Below are positions 1 to 8,481 of a DNA stretch of 64,000 bases, one piece after another (position 1 is the first letter of the stretch; each line of letters opens with the position of its first letter). The notes below the pieces were generated by a model that had not been told where the DNA came from, made no database searches, and saw only the letters and a list, made by a program, of their open reading frames with translations. Made by a program: the position numbers and the translations under genes. The DNA is from Mycolicibacterium sp. J2 (GTDB lineage: Bacteria > Actinomycetota > Actinomycetes > Mycobacteriales > Mycobacteriaceae): NCBI RefSeq assembly GCF_026240945.1, contig NZ_JAPFPY010000002.1, positions 186,001 to 250,000 on the forward strand, read 5' to 3'.

Positions 1-417
1 ACCCGGGAGCTGTCCGCGGCCCTGAAACGCCGGTGCCTGCACTACCACCTGGATTTCCCCACCCCGCAACGGGAACGGGCCATCGTCGGGGTGCGTGCCC
101 CGCACGTCGAGCCGGCGGTGGTGGCCGGTGTGGTGGAGCTGGCCCGCACCCTGCGCGAGTTGCCGCTGCGCAAGAGCCCGTCGATCTCCGAGGTGATCGA
201 CGCGGCCCGGGCCGCGGCCATCCTGGGCACCCCCGATGACGGCGTGCTGCTGTCGGCCCTGGTGAAGTTCAGCAGTGACCGCGATATCGCGTTGCGGCAC
301 TTGATGTCTACCCACGATGATCCTGATCCGGCCGGACCGGCCGAGCGGGTGACGGTGGCGTCGCGGCCGGCGAACACCACCACCGCGGCCTTCCGCGGCC
401 GGGGCGGCCGGCGATGA
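1..417 (+). CDS. MoxR-family AAA+ ATPase, C-terminal part (5' end outside window)
   Basis: The frame is open from the left edge and ends in TGA at 415-417, giving about 138 residues. It begins with TRELSAALKRRC, the region that in MoxR/CoxD-type AAA+ ATPases carries the arginine finger just after Walker B, followed by a helical lid. Such ATPases work with a von Willebrand factor A partner in maturing metalloenzymes or cofactor enzymes. The next gene's ATG overlaps this stop (ATGA), so the two are probably translationally coupled, as in coxD-coxE pairs. Walker A and B lie outside the window, so the exact subfamily is not settled. Confidence 0.8.
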   Translation, partial: TRELSAALKRRCLHYHLDFPTPQRERAIVGVRAPHVEPAVVAGVVELARTLRELPLRKSPSISEVIDAARAAAILGTPDDGVLLSALVKFSSDRDIALRHLMSTHDDPDPAGPAERVTVASRPANTTTAAFRGRGGRR

Positions 418-1904
418 CACCGTCGCAGCTGCTGGACGCCGTCGCTGCGGCGTTCGGTCAGCTACTGCGCCGAGCCGGGGTGGCCACCTCACCGGCCGAG
501 GTGATCGAGGTGCGCCGGGTGCTGGGCCTGCTCGGCGCCGCCGACCCGGTGGCGCTGCGGGCGGCGCTACGCGCCACGTGCGCGAAATACGGTCGTGAAC
601 AACGAGGTTTCGACCGCGCGTTCGACGCCATGTTCGGCGCGGTGGCGCAGCAGCACCAGGAACGTGAGGCGGGCCCGAGCCGTGCGCACACCGGCTCGGG
701 CCTGCCCGACCACCTCGACGTCGACGAGGATGCCGAGGTGGGCCGGTACGCCGAGTACAACGAGCGGGCCGCCGAGGTCGGCGAGCACTTCGACACGCCG
801 GAGGCCGACCGGGGTTTCAACCCGCACAAGGACGACGATGACTACAGCGTGACGGGGGCCGACGACCAACTGACCGTGTCGGCGGAAGCCGATGAAGGCC
901 GGCGCGGCATGCGCTACACGGTGGAAGTGGATCGGGCCGCTGCGGCGGTGGCCGGTGACCTCGCCGACTCGGTGGCCCCGGTGGTGGCCGGTGCACTGAG
1001 CTTCGACGATCCGGATGCCATCCTGGCCTGGCTGGACGCCTATGACCCGAGCCGCACCTACGGCGGCGAGGCCGGTGAGCCGCTGACGGCCGAACAGTTG
1101 AGCCAGCTGACCCAGGCCGTCGAAGGGTTCGTCGCGGCGCTGGCCGAGCGCAGCGGGCTCACCGCCGCCGACACGCCGGACACCGCAGCCGACACCGGGC
1201 TGGCCGCCGATATCGACCTGGCCTGCCATGAGGTGCTGCGCCGGATGCGGGGTGCACCGCGCCCGCGTCCACGCGAACAGGGCAGGGGCCGGCTGGACAT
1301 GCGCCGCACCAGCCGGGTCGCGCTGCGCACCGACGGGGTGCCGTTCCATCTCGTCATGCGGACGCCGCTCCCGGACCGGATCCGGCTGCTGGTCATCGCC
1401 GACGTGTCGCTGTCGGTGCGTCCGGTGACGGCGTTCACCCTGCGGCTGGCCCAGGCCCTGCACCGTCGGGCCCACCGCTGCCGGGTGATGGCCTTCGTCG
1501 ACCGGCCCGTCGACGTCACCGAGATCCTGCTGCGCGCCGGCGGTGACGACGCGCTGGCCGCCGTGCTGGCCGAAGGCCAACTGGACCTGCAGGCCAGCAG
1601 CGATTACGGCCAGGTGTTCGGCGAGATGCTGCGCGGTCAGGCCGATGCGCTGGATTCCCGCACCGCGGTGTTGATCGTCGGTGACGGCCGCAGTGGCGGG
1701 TTGCCGCCCGGCGTGGAGCGGCTGCGGGCGCTGCGCCGGCGGGTGCACCGGCTGGCCTGGGTCACTCCCGAACCGCACCGCTACTGGCGCCAGGCCACCT
1801 GCGCGATGCCCGATTACGCCCAGGTGTGCGACAAGGTGGTGGTGGCCGCTGACGCCGACGCTCTGTTGGCGCGCGCCGGCGAACTGGCGCACGCCCTTTC
1901 TTGA
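414..1904 (+). CDS. VWA-domain (CoxE-like) partner of the MoxR ATPase
   Basis: 496 residues, starting at the ATG that overlaps the previous stop. The N-terminal third is helical, and residues of roughly 90-180 are acidic and low in complexity (a DEDAEV / KDDDDY stretch). The last 200 residues form a von Willebrand factor A domain: LLVIADVSLSV near residue 329 gives the DxSxS half of a MIDAS metal site. CoxE-type proteins bind their MoxR ATPase and a client enzyme. No carbon monoxide dehydrogenase genes are in view, so the client is unknown. The gene ends 10 bp before a perfect palindrome. Confidence 0.85.
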   Translation: MTPSQLLDAVAAAFGQLLRRAGVATSPAEVIEVRRVLGLLGAADPVALRAALRATCAKYGREQRGFDRAFDAMFGAVAQQHQEREAGPSRAHTGSGLPDHLDVDEDAEVGRYAEYNERAAEVGEHFDTPEADRGFNPHKDDDDYSVTGADDQLTVSAEADEGRRGMRYTVEVDRAAAAVAGDLADSVAPVVAGALSFDDPDAILAWLDAYDPSRTYGGEAGEPLTAEQLSQLTQAVEGFVAALAERSGLTAADTPDTAADTGLAADIDLACHEVLRRMRGAPRPRPREQGRGRLDMRRTSRVALRTDGVPFHLVMRTPLPDRIRLLVIADVSLSVRPVTAFTLRLAQALHRRAHRCRVMAFVDRPVDVTEILLRAGGDDALAAVLAEGQLDLQASSDYGQVFGEMLRGQADALDSRTAVLIVGDGRSGGLPPGVERLRALRRRVHRLAWVTPEPHRYWRQATCAMPDYAQVCDKVVVAADADALLARAGELAHALS

Positions 1905-1914
1905 TCCCGGATTC

Positions 1915-1934
1915 ACCTACCCGATCGGGTAGGT
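1915..1934. promoter_or_regulatory. Perfect 20-bp palindrome
   Basis: ACCTACCCGATCGGGTAGGT reads the same on both strands with no spacer. It lies 10 bp after the VWA gene stop and 176 bp before the alcohol dehydrogenase start. The lack of a loop and of a T-run favours a dimeric repressor operator (TetR/GntR style) over a terminator, but its binding protein is unknown. Confidence 0.6.
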
Positions 1935-1989
1935 ACCGCCCTGTCCACCTGCACGTTGGTCATCCTCGGCCACCGACGTAGGGTGGGTG

Positions 1990-2005
1990 TGTTACGTGGA
2001 TCACA
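1990..2005. promoter_or_regulatory. CRP-like binding motif upstream of the alcohol dehydrogenase operon
   Basis: TGTTA-N6-TCACA (TGTTACGTGGATCACA) differs by one base from the TGTGA-N6-TCACA consensus of mycobacterial CRP. It lies about 105 bp before the dehydrogenase ATG. A cAMP/CRP input on alcohol use is plausible, but it is inferred from the motif alone. Confidence 0.4.
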
Positions 2006-2109
2006 CAGCAGGGAGTCGTGAGGTGATAGCGCAAACGCGGGGGGCACCGCCAAGGGCAGGCGGAGCGACGGGTGTTGCGCTGTCGGTGCCGACGGCTCGG
2101 GGGGACGGA

Positions 2110-3264
2110 ATGCCGAGCCGACTGCTGAAGTTCCACGCGCCGGAGATCGTGTTCGGGCTGGACTCGATGGCCGAGGCCGCCCACGCCGCCCTGCGCCTCG
2201 GCGGGCTGCGGCCGCTGCTGGTCACCGATCCAGGGCTCATCGAAGCGGGCTGGGTCGACGAACTGGTCCGGCATCTGCGGGATCAGGGTGTGGCGGTCAA
2301 GGTGTGGAGTGCGCTGACACCCAACCCGAAGGACCACGAGATCACCGCGGGTCATCAGTTCTATCGAGCGCACGGGTGCGATGTGTTGATCGCCCTCGGT
2401 GGTGGTTCGGTGATCGACGCCGCCAAGGGCATCGCCATCCTGTCCGCCAACGGCGGCGACATCCTGGACTATGCGGGCGTGGACAAGGCGACCATGCCGA
2501 TACCGCCGCTGGTGGTGTTGCCGTCGACCTCCGGCACCGGGGCCGACGTGTCGCAGTTCTGCATCGTCACCGACACCACCCGCAACACCAAGATCACCAT
2601 CCTGGGCCGGTCCCTGGTTCCCGATATCACCGTCATCGATCCTCGGCTGCTCACCACCATGCCCGAATGGCTCAATGCCGCAACGGGTTTGGATGCGCTC
2701 ACGCACGGTATCGAGGCCTTCGTGTCTCTCGGCCACAACCAGCTCACCGATCACCACGCCTTGCGGTCGGTGGTGATGGTGACCGAGAACCTGGTCACCA
2801 CCATCGAACGCCCACAGGACATGTCGGCCCGGGTGTTGATGGCGCAGGCGGCGCTGGAGGCCGGTTTGGCGTTCACCAACGCCATCTTGGGCGCCGCACA
2901 CGCGATGAGCCATCAGGTCGGCGGGCTGCTCGACCTTCCCCACGGTGTCATCAACGGCGTGCTGCTGCCGCATGTGGTGCGGTTCAACGCCGAAGCCGAC
3001 CCGGCGCCGTTTGCGGCCATCGCCGCGTGCCTGGGTATCGCCGACCAGCGGGCGCCGCAGTTGGAATCGGCGCTGGCGCTGGCCGATCGGCTGCAGGAGC
3101 TGGCGCGGCAGGTCGGGGTGCCCCGCGGGCTGGGCGAACTCGGGGTACGCGACGAGGACGTCCCGGTGCTGGCGCACAATGCCATGGCCGACGCATGCAT
3201 CACCACCAATCCGCGGGCCGCCGACGAAGCACAGTTGCGGGCATTGTTCCGGGCCGCATTGTGA
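2110..3264 (+). CDS. Iron-containing (group III) alcohol dehydrogenase
   Basis: 384 residues from the ATG at 2110, preceded by a GGGGGA purine run. An in-frame start at 1987 would add 41 non-homologous residues. The nucleotide-binding motif GGGSVIDAAKG lies near residue 100. The metal site of the family appears as HAMSHQVGGLLDLPHG, with the two ligand histidines in a typical arrangement. These enzymes oxidise short alcohols or diols to aldehydes with NAD or a tightly bound nicotinamide. The stop overlaps the start of a histidine kinase. From memory, M. smegmatis has a similar group (around MSMEG_6236-6239) linked to 1,3-propanediol oxidation; substrate assignment here is inference. Confidence 0.9.
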   Translation: MPSRLLKFHAPEIVFGLDSMAEAAHAALRLGGLRPLLVTDPGLIEAGWVDELVRHLRDQGVAVKVWSALTPNPKDHEITAGHQFYRAHGCDVLIALGGGSVIDAAKGIAILSANGGDILDYAGVDKATMPIPPLVVLPSTSGTGADVSQFCIVTDTTRNTKITILGRSLVPDITVIDPRLLTTMPEWLNAATGLDALTHGIEAFVSLGHNQLTDHHALRSVVMVTENLVTTIERPQDMSARVLMAQAALEAGLAFTNAILGAAHAMSHQVGGLLDLPHGVINGVLLPHVVRFNAEADPAPFAAIAACLGIADQRAPQLESALALADRLQELARQVGVPRGLGELGVRDEDVPVLAHNAMADACITTNPRAADEAQLRALFRAAL

Positions 3265-4616
3265 GTTCCGGTTCGCTGCGGCGCCCGACGCCGGACCTGG
3301 AGCGGCTCACCGGGGTGCGTTCCGGCAAGGGCACGTTCTATCCGGAGTTCCGGGTGGCAGCGCTGCGGACGGAACGGGTCATCGCCGCGCTGGATGCCAT
3401 CTCGCGCGCACTGGTGCAGACGGTCAACGGACCGGAGAAGCTGGTGCGGGCCGTGGCCGAGGCGGCCCGCACCCATCTCGGCGCCCAGTGGGTGCTCATC
3501 GCGCTTGCCGACGGGGCACTGCCGGAGGCGCGCCCGCGCCACCTCATCCTGGATGCCGACGGATACGCCTACTCGTTCGAAGGGCTTTCCGGCGCAAAAC
3601 ATCCCGTCCCGCACCTGCCCGACGCCGTGCTCAACCGGCTCAACGACATTCTGCGCGGTCAACTCGCCCAGTTCCGGTTGCCGGTCATCGAACCGCACCA
3701 CGCGCACGTGCCGATCGAACTCGACGGCGGGGTGATCGGTGCGTTCGCCGCCTGGACGCCGAGCGACCGCATGCTGGACGGCACCGACGAGACCGTCATG
3801 CGGATCCTGTCCAGCCAGACTGCTGTGGCGCTGCACAACTGCGAACTGTTCCAGCGCGCCCAGACGCTGCTGGCGCAGTCCGAGGCGCGTAACGCCGAGT
3901 TACTGGCCACCCAGCGGGAACTCGGCGCTGCCCAGCAACATCAAGTCCTCGATTCCGAACGCCACCGGATCGCCCGCGAACTGCACGACAGCGTCGCCCA
4001 GACGGTGCTGTCGGCCGGTATGCAGATCGAGGTCTGCCGTAGCGAGATCCAAGCCCGTGCCGGTGATCTGGCCGGATCCTCCGACCTCCTGGACCGGCTG
4101 CACACGGCCAAGACGCTCACCCGGTCGGCCACCGAACAGTTGCGTTCGGCCATCTACACCCTCAACCAGCCAGGAGACGCCGGCCGGTCCACGCTGCCCG
4201 AGTTGATGGAGCAACTGGCCACCGTGCACATGCCCGAGGATCTACGGGTCTGCCTGAAAGTGGAAGGCGCGGTGGCCGAGTTGCCCGGTGACGTCGAGCA
4301 CGCACTGCTGCGGGTGGCGGGGGAGGCGTTGTTCAACACCGCCATGCACGGCAACGCGACCCGGGCGATCGTGCGGTTGCGGTACCGGCCGGCGACGGTG
4401 ACGCTGTCGGTCGCCGACGACGGTACCGGCGACCCGGACAAACTGCGACTGATGTTGCGGATGGCCGAGGCCACCGACGTCGACGGACGCCACCGTGGCC
4501 TGGCCAACATGCTGGCCCGCTGCCGCGAACACGGCGGCACCTTCGCGGTGCAGCGCTCCCGCATCGGCGGGGTCCGCGTCGTTGCAACCATACCCAGGAA
4601 GGGGATTCCCTCATGA
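3261..4616 (+). CDS. GAF-domain sensor histidine kinase (NarL/LuxR-partner type)
   Basis: 451 residues from a GTG whose GTGA overlaps the dehydrogenase stop. Residues of about 40-200 fit a GAF sensor domain. HisKA_3 follows, with RHRIARELHDSVAQT placing the phospho-accepting histidine near residue 242. A HATPase_c domain follows, with DDGTGD and a glycine-rich end near HRGLANML. No membrane segment is seen, so it is a cytosolic sensor. It overlaps the response regulator gene by ATGA, making a dehydrogenase-kinase-regulator operon. The likely signal is an alcohol or its oxidation state, which is inferred from position only. Confidence 0.9.
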   Translation: MSSGSLRRPTPDLERLTGVRSGKGTFYPEFRVAALRTERVIAALDAISRALVQTVNGPEKLVRAVAEAARTHLGAQWVLIALADGALPEARPRHLILDADGYAYSFEGLSGAKHPVPHLPDAVLNRLNDILRGQLAQFRLPVIEPHHAHVPIELDGGVIGAFAAWTPSDRMLDGTDETVMRILSSQTAVALHNCELFQRAQTLLAQSEARNAELLATQRELGAAQQHQVLDSERHRIARELHDSVAQTVLSAGMQIEVCRSEIQARAGDLAGSSDLLDRLHTAKTLTRSATEQLRSAIYTLNQPGDAGRSTLPELMEQLATVHMPEDLRVCLKVEGAVAELPGDVEHALLRVAGEALFNTAMHGNATRAIVRLRYRPATVTLSVADDGTGDPDKLRLMLRMAEATDVDGRHRGLANMLARCREHGGTFAVQRSRIGGVRVVATIPRKGIPS

Positions 4617-5302
4617 CGGTGCACGTCCGCAGCACCCCGACCGATGCCGTGCCCGACCCGTCGGCAACGGCCATCCGGCTGGCGCTCGTCGACGACCATC
4701 CGATTCTGCGGCAGGGGCTGAGGTCGGTACTGGAGCGCGAGGGTGACCTGGTGGTGGTCGGCGAGGCGTCCAGCGAAAACGAGGCGGCGGCGATGGTCGC
4801 GGCGGTACGTCCCGACGTCGTGCTGCTCGACCTGAAGCTATCGGCCGGCTCCGACTTCGAGGGATTATCCCTGTGCGCCAAGCTGTCCGCCGCGCACCCG
4901 CAGATCGGTCTGCTGGTGCTCACCACGTTCCTCGACGAGGGCCTGGTGGTACGGGCGGTGCATGCAGGAGCTCGCGGCTACGTCGTCAAGGACGTCGACA
5001 CCACCGAACTGGTCCGCGCCATCCGGGCGATCTCGGCGGGTGAGAGCGCGTTCGATTCGCGCAGCGCCGCGGCGGTGGTGCGCTCGCTGAATGGCCGCAC
5101 CGAACAACGCGAGCAGCTCACCGACCGCGAGATCGAGGTCTTGCGCCTGCTGGCAACGGGCCTGTCCAACAACAAAATCGGTGAGAAGCTGTTCATCTCG
5201 GCAACCACCGCGAAGTTCCACGTCAGCAACATCATGCGCAAGCTGCAGGTCAGCCGCCGGGCCGAGGCGGTGTACGCGGCCAGCAAGCGCGGCCTGATCT
5301 AG
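4613..5302 (+). CDS. LuxR/NarL-family response regulator
   Basis: 229 residues. The receiver domain begins at about residue 22 (IRLALVDDHPILRQGL), with the phospho-acceptor Asp in VVLLDLKL. The LuxR-type helix-turn-helix is at the C-terminus (LTDREIEVLRLLATGLSNNKIG, then FHVSNIMRKL). It is the third gene of the dehydrogenase operon and presumably controls that operon when phosphorylated by the preceding kinase. The first 20 residues are an unstructured extension that some start choices would drop. Its stop overlaps the convergent DinB-like gene by 4 bp. Confidence 0.92.
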   Translation: MTVHVRSTPTDAVPDPSATAIRLALVDDHPILRQGLRSVLEREGDLVVVGEASSENEAAAMVAAVRPDVVLLDLKLSAGSDFEGLSLCAKLSAAHPQIGLLVLTTFLDEGLVVRAVHAGARGYVVKDVDTTELVRAIRAISAGESAFDSRSAAAVVRSLNGRTEQREQLTDREIEVLRLLATGLSNNKIGEKLFISATTAKFHVSNIMRKLQVSRRAEAVYAASKRGLI

Positions 5303-5775
5303 CCTGCCAGGATCTGCTCGCGCAGGATGTCGGCGTGCCCGCAGTGCTGCGCCAGCTCACGCAGCACTTGCAGGTACACCCAGCGCAGGGTGCGCGGGCC
5401 CGCGGCGTGACCGGTCGCGACGGTATCCAAGGGCAGGTCGGCGGCGATGGTTCTGGCTGTCGCACAGGTCTTTCGATGCGCCGCCAGAAGGGTGGCGATG
5501 GTGTCCTCGGCGCCGAGCTCGAACGACTCGTCCACGCTCTGTGCCCCGAATGCGGTGCGGTCGGTACCCCCGACACATTGTTCGAACCACACCCGCTGCA
5601 TCCAGGTCACGTGCTTGAGCAGGCCCAGCAAGGTGGTGGCCGACGGGACGAGCCGCCGGCGCGCCTGTTCCTCGGTCAGGCCGTCCAGCGTCCGTTCGAT
5701 CGCCGCGCGGTAGTCCTCGATGAAAGCCTCCAGCTGAACCCGTTCCGGTTCCAGGAGGACCTCGAAGGCGCTCAT
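5299..5775 (-). CDS. DinB/DUF664-family protein
   Basis: 158 residues on the minus strand, running convergently into the regulator gene. The four-helix DinB-like fold is suggested by LLGLLKHVTWMQRVWFEQ and by the C-terminal QHCGHADILREQ. These carry the histidines that bind a divalent metal in the family, and the length is normal. Functions range from thiol-dependent transferase to unknown. The ATG overlaps the stop of the cytochrome b561-like gene (ATGA), so it is the last gene of the peroxidase operon read from 7392 downward. Confidence 0.85.
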   Translation of the reverse strand: MSAFEVLLEPERVQLEAFIEDYRAAIERTLDGLTEEQARRRLVPSATTLLGLLKHVTWMQRVWFEQCVGGTDRTAFGAQSVDESFELGAEDTIATLLAAHRKTCATARTIAADLPLDTVATGHAAGPRTLRWVYLQVLRELAQHCGHADILREQILAG

Positions 5776-6320
5776 CGGGATTTGCTCGGCCAGAGTGACA
5801 TCCGTTTCAGCAGCCCGTCGCGCAACCCCACGGTGTGGAAGGTGACGGCGCAGATGTGGGCGGTGAACGCGGCGAACAACAGGTAGGCGAGCACGGTGTG
5901 GGTGCTCCGCAGCGCCGCGTACAACGCGATTCCGTGCGGCGCGATGCCGGGCAGGTGCAGCCCGGCGAACAGCGTGACGGGCGAATCCGCGGCCGACAGC
6001 ATGGCCCAGCCGACCAGCGGTTGGGCCAGCAGCAGCGCGTAGAGCAGATACTCCGAATACGTGGCCATCTTGCGTTCGGCCTTACCCATGGTCGCCAGGA
6101 ACGGCGGCGGCCGGTGCGTGAGCCGGTTGATCAGGCGGACCACCGCGAACACCAGGATGAGGATCCCGAGCGGCCGGTGGATCGCCAAGAGCAGCGGGTA
6201 GTACGTGAGGGCGGCGACCATGGTGACGCCGAGGAAGAACTGGCCGATCACCATGACCGCCATCGACCAGTGCAGTAGTCGGGACAGCAGGGTGAATCTC
6301 ACCTGGGTGTCAGTGCTCAC
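5772..6320 (-). CDS. Cytochrome b561-like membrane protein
   Basis: 182 residues from a GTG at 6320, chosen because RFTLLSRLLHWSMAVMVIGQ starts the first membrane helix right after it; a longer frame upstream runs through the peroxidase gene. Four hydrophobic segments are visible. Histidines placed for b-type heme occur in LLHW, AIHRPLG and STHTVLAY. The family passes electrons across the membrane. The start lies inside the end of the catalase-like gene, so the pair is co-translated; the cytochrome may supply electrons to the exported peroxidase (inference). Confidence 0.87.
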   Translation of the reverse strand: MSTDTQVRFTLLSRLLHWSMAVMVIGQFFLGVTMVAALTYYPLLLAIHRPLGILILVFAVVRLINRLTHRPPPFLATMGKAERKMATYSEYLLYALLLAQPLVGWAMLSAADSPVTLFAGLHLPGIAPHGIALYAALRSTHTVLAYLLFAAFTAHICAVTFHTVGLRDGLLKRMSLWPSKSR

Positions 6321-7392
6321 CGCGGACCACCTGTTCGACGTTGACTTCGCTGGGCGACTTGGGCTCTCGGGCCCGACGGTTGAACGATTGGGCGTAGACC
6401 GCCGAACGTGCCCTGGGCAGCGGATCATCGGATGCGGCCAGCCCGTCGGGCAGCACCAGTGGATCGAAGTTGATGTCCCTGGCATTTCCGGGGGCCTCGG
6501 TGGCCAGCCTGTCGATGGTGAGCACACCCGCCTCCACCGTCGGGCGATCGGCGGGCCACCCGAGGGTGGCGTCGTGGGTGGGATCACCGGGCTGACCCAA
6601 CGTCAGGACCAGCCGCCAGGAGACCGGACCGCGCTGCACCTGCTCGATGAGGGCGTCGAAGAGGGAATCGTCGCCCTGCGCTTGGGTGGTTGCTGGTTGC
6701 GCCGGGATCAGTGACCACCGGATGGGCGTGGTGTGTGCGTTCTCGGCGGTGGCCAGGAATGCGTTCAGGCCCCAGAACGTGCTGTCGGCGAAACCGGCAC
6801 TCGGTGGGACGGTCTTGATCACCTTCATGGCCGCCGCGGTCTCCGGATGGGCGGCCAGGAACGCCGACATCGCCGCGGGATCGGGTTTGCCGGTCTTGGG
6901 ATCGGGCTTGGAGGCCAGCATCCGGTCGTAGAAACCTTGCGGGGTGCTGTCCGGGAACACCGGGATGTTGACCATCGCGGTACGCCACTGCTGGCCGTCC
7001 GACGTCTGGAACAGCACCCCCAACCCGCGCACGGTGGCGGGCTGGTCCTTCTGGTCGGGCAGGGTGCCCGACAGCGAGAAGCGGGCGATCACTGGTACGG
7101 TGCCGCGGCGGAAGACGGATGCCTTCGAGACGTCCGTTGCCGCACCGGTGCTGGTGAAGGTGCCGGTGGCGGCGACCCCTTTGGCGTGGTTGCGGCGGAA
7201 GCCGTCGTGGCGGCCGTAGAGCTGCTCGAACCGGTCGGTCAACCGCGCGGCCGTCAGCCGGGGCGGTCCCAGCCAGTCGGAGGCGACGGCAACCCCGCCG
7301 GCGCCGACCGCCACCACGCCCGTGACGGCGGCCAGCCCGACCAGGGCGTCACGACGATTGAGGCCGAAGCCCCGCTGGTTGTCCTGGGTCAT
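6310..7392 (-). CDS. Catalase-related peroxidase (SrpA-like), exported
   Basis: 360 residues. The N-terminus has a twin-arginine-like NRRDALVGLAAV followed by a hydrophobic stretch, so export or membrane anchoring is likely. The catalase-fold core shows GFRRNHAKGVAATGTF with the distal histidine, and PVIARFSLSG. It is shorter than true catalases (about 480 residues or more), as expected for the srpA group of heme peroxidases. It is first in an operon with cytochrome b561 and the DinB-like gene. Peroxide detoxification outside the membrane is the likely role. Confidence 0.9.
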   Translation of the reverse strand: MTQDNQRGFGLNRRDALVGLAAVTGVVAVGAGGVAVASDWLGPPRLTAARLTDRFEQLYGRHDGFRRNHAKGVAATGTFTSTGAATDVSKASVFRRGTVPVIARFSLSGTLPDQKDQPATVRGLGVLFQTSDGQQWRTAMVNIPVFPDSTPQGFYDRMLASKPDPKTGKPDPAAMSAFLAAHPETAAAMKVIKTVPPSAGFADSTFWGLNAFLATAENAHTTPIRWSLIPAQPATTQAQGDDSLFDALIEQVQRGPVSWRLVLTLGQPGDPTHDATLGWPADRPTVEAGVLTIDRLATEAPGNARDINFDPLVLPDGLAASDDPLPRARSAVYAQSFNRRAREPKSPSEVNVEQVVRGEH

Positions 7393-7437
7393 GCTGTCCA
7401 GCCTGCCTTCTCCTTGCGTACTCGTCTTCCGATGTGC

Positions 7438-7659
7438 TCAGAAAGGGAGGTCGAGCCGGCCGTTGGTGGTGTCCAGCTCGTCATGATTGGAGCCGTGCAG
7501 ACCGATGACATAGGGCACCTGCGGGTTGGTGCCGTAAGGCACCAGCGGGTCGGTATCGGCGGCGGCGACGGGTGCCAGGGCAATCGCAATGCCGGCCCCG
7601 GCGCCCAGCACGCAGGCCAGGGTGCGGGTGGTGGCGGTGACGAGCGCGGAAATGTTCAT
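7438..7659 (-). CDS. Small secreted protein of unknown function
   Basis: 73 residues from the ATG at 7659. A signal peptide is clear: a short polar start, a hydrophobic core through residues 14-33 (LACVLGAGAGIAIALAPVAA) and a likely cleavage after AAA. The mature part is only about 40 residues and contains PYGTNPQVPYV and HGSNHDELDTTNG. I do not recognise the family. It sits 46 bp upstream of the peroxidase gene on the same strand. Confidence 0.65.
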   Translation of the reverse strand: MNISALVTATTRTLACVLGAGAGIAIALAPVAAADTDPLVPYGTNPQVPYVIGLHGSNHDELDTTNGRLDLPF

Positions 7660-7758
7660 GCTTTGACCTTGCCGAGCCTCGGCGATGATTGGATGGTCGA
7701 ATTCTGAAGATTTGATGTAGGTCCTGGCCGGTGGTACCGGCCGGGGCATCATGGAGAA

Positions 7759-8481
7759 ATGCCGGACACTGCGGGCGTGCCGACGCTGCGCGCCTTGATC
7801 GTCGACGACGAGGTGCCGTTGACGACGGTGGTGGCCAGTTACCTCGTCAAGAACGGGTTCGAGGTGCACACCGCCCACGACGGGCCCGCCGGGCTGGCGC
7901 AGGCCCGCACCGTGGACCCCGACGTGGTGGTGCTCGACGTCGGGCTCCCAGGGATGGACGGCTTCGAGGTGTGCCGCCAGCTGCGGATGTTCTCGGATGC
8001 CTATCTGGTGATGCTCACCGCCAGGGACACCGAGGTGGATACGGTGGTCGGCCTGTCGGTCGGTGCCGACGACTACGTCACCAAGCCGTTCAGCCCACGC
8101 GAATTGGTGGCCCGAATCCACGCGATGCTGCGTCGGCCGCGCCGCGACACCCGCGAGCCCGATCCCGGTGCGCCACATCCGCCGCGGACCATCGGCGAGC
8201 TGCGGGTCGACGTCGGATCGCGCGAGGTGCACCTGGGGGAGCAGGAAATCCCCCTCACCAGAACAGAATTCGATATCCTCGCCGCGCTGTCCGCGCGCCC
8301 CGGACAGGTGCTGGGACGCCGACAGCTGATCGAGGCCGTATGGGGGGACAACTGGGTGGGCAACGACAACATCGTCGATGTGCACATCGGACATCTGCGC
8401 CGCAAGCTCGGTGACGATCCCGCGCAGCCTCGTTACGTCACCACCGTGCGCGGCGTCGGCTACCGCATGGGCCGAGGGTAG
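7759..8481 (+). CDS. OmpR/PhoB-family response regulator
   Basis: 240 residues. The receiver domain runs from about residue 12 to 125 (LIVDDE, VVLDVGLPGMDGFEVC with the phospho-Asp, and K in YVTKPF). A winged-helix DNA-binding domain follows (LTRTEFDILAAL, GNDNIVDVHIGHLRRKLGD, VRGVGYRMG). The kinase gene starts on the last base of its stop codon. Regulon unknown; the divergent neighbours are the small secreted protein and the peroxidase operon. Confidence 0.93.
   Translation: MPDTAGVPTLRALIVDDEVPLTTVVASYLVKNGFEVHTAHDGPAGLAQARTVDPDVVVLDVGLPGMDGFEVCRQLRMFSDAYLVMLTARDTEVDTVVGLSVGADDYVTKPFSPRELVARIHAMLRRPRRDTREPDPGAPHPPRTIGELRVDVGSREVHLGEQEIPLTRTEFDILAALSARPGQVLGRRQLIEAVWGDNWVGNDNIVDVHIGHLRRKLGDDPAQPRYVTTVRGVGYRMGRG

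Noticed and set aside
1987..2109. Extended start for the alcohol dehydrogenase
   Set aside because: The extra 41 residues overlap the CRP-like site and look non-coding; the ATG at 2110 gives the normal family N-terminus.
3261..3264. Frameshift between dehydrogenase and kinase suggesting a fusion
   Set aside because: This is an ordinary GTGA stop/start overlap; both proteins are complete.
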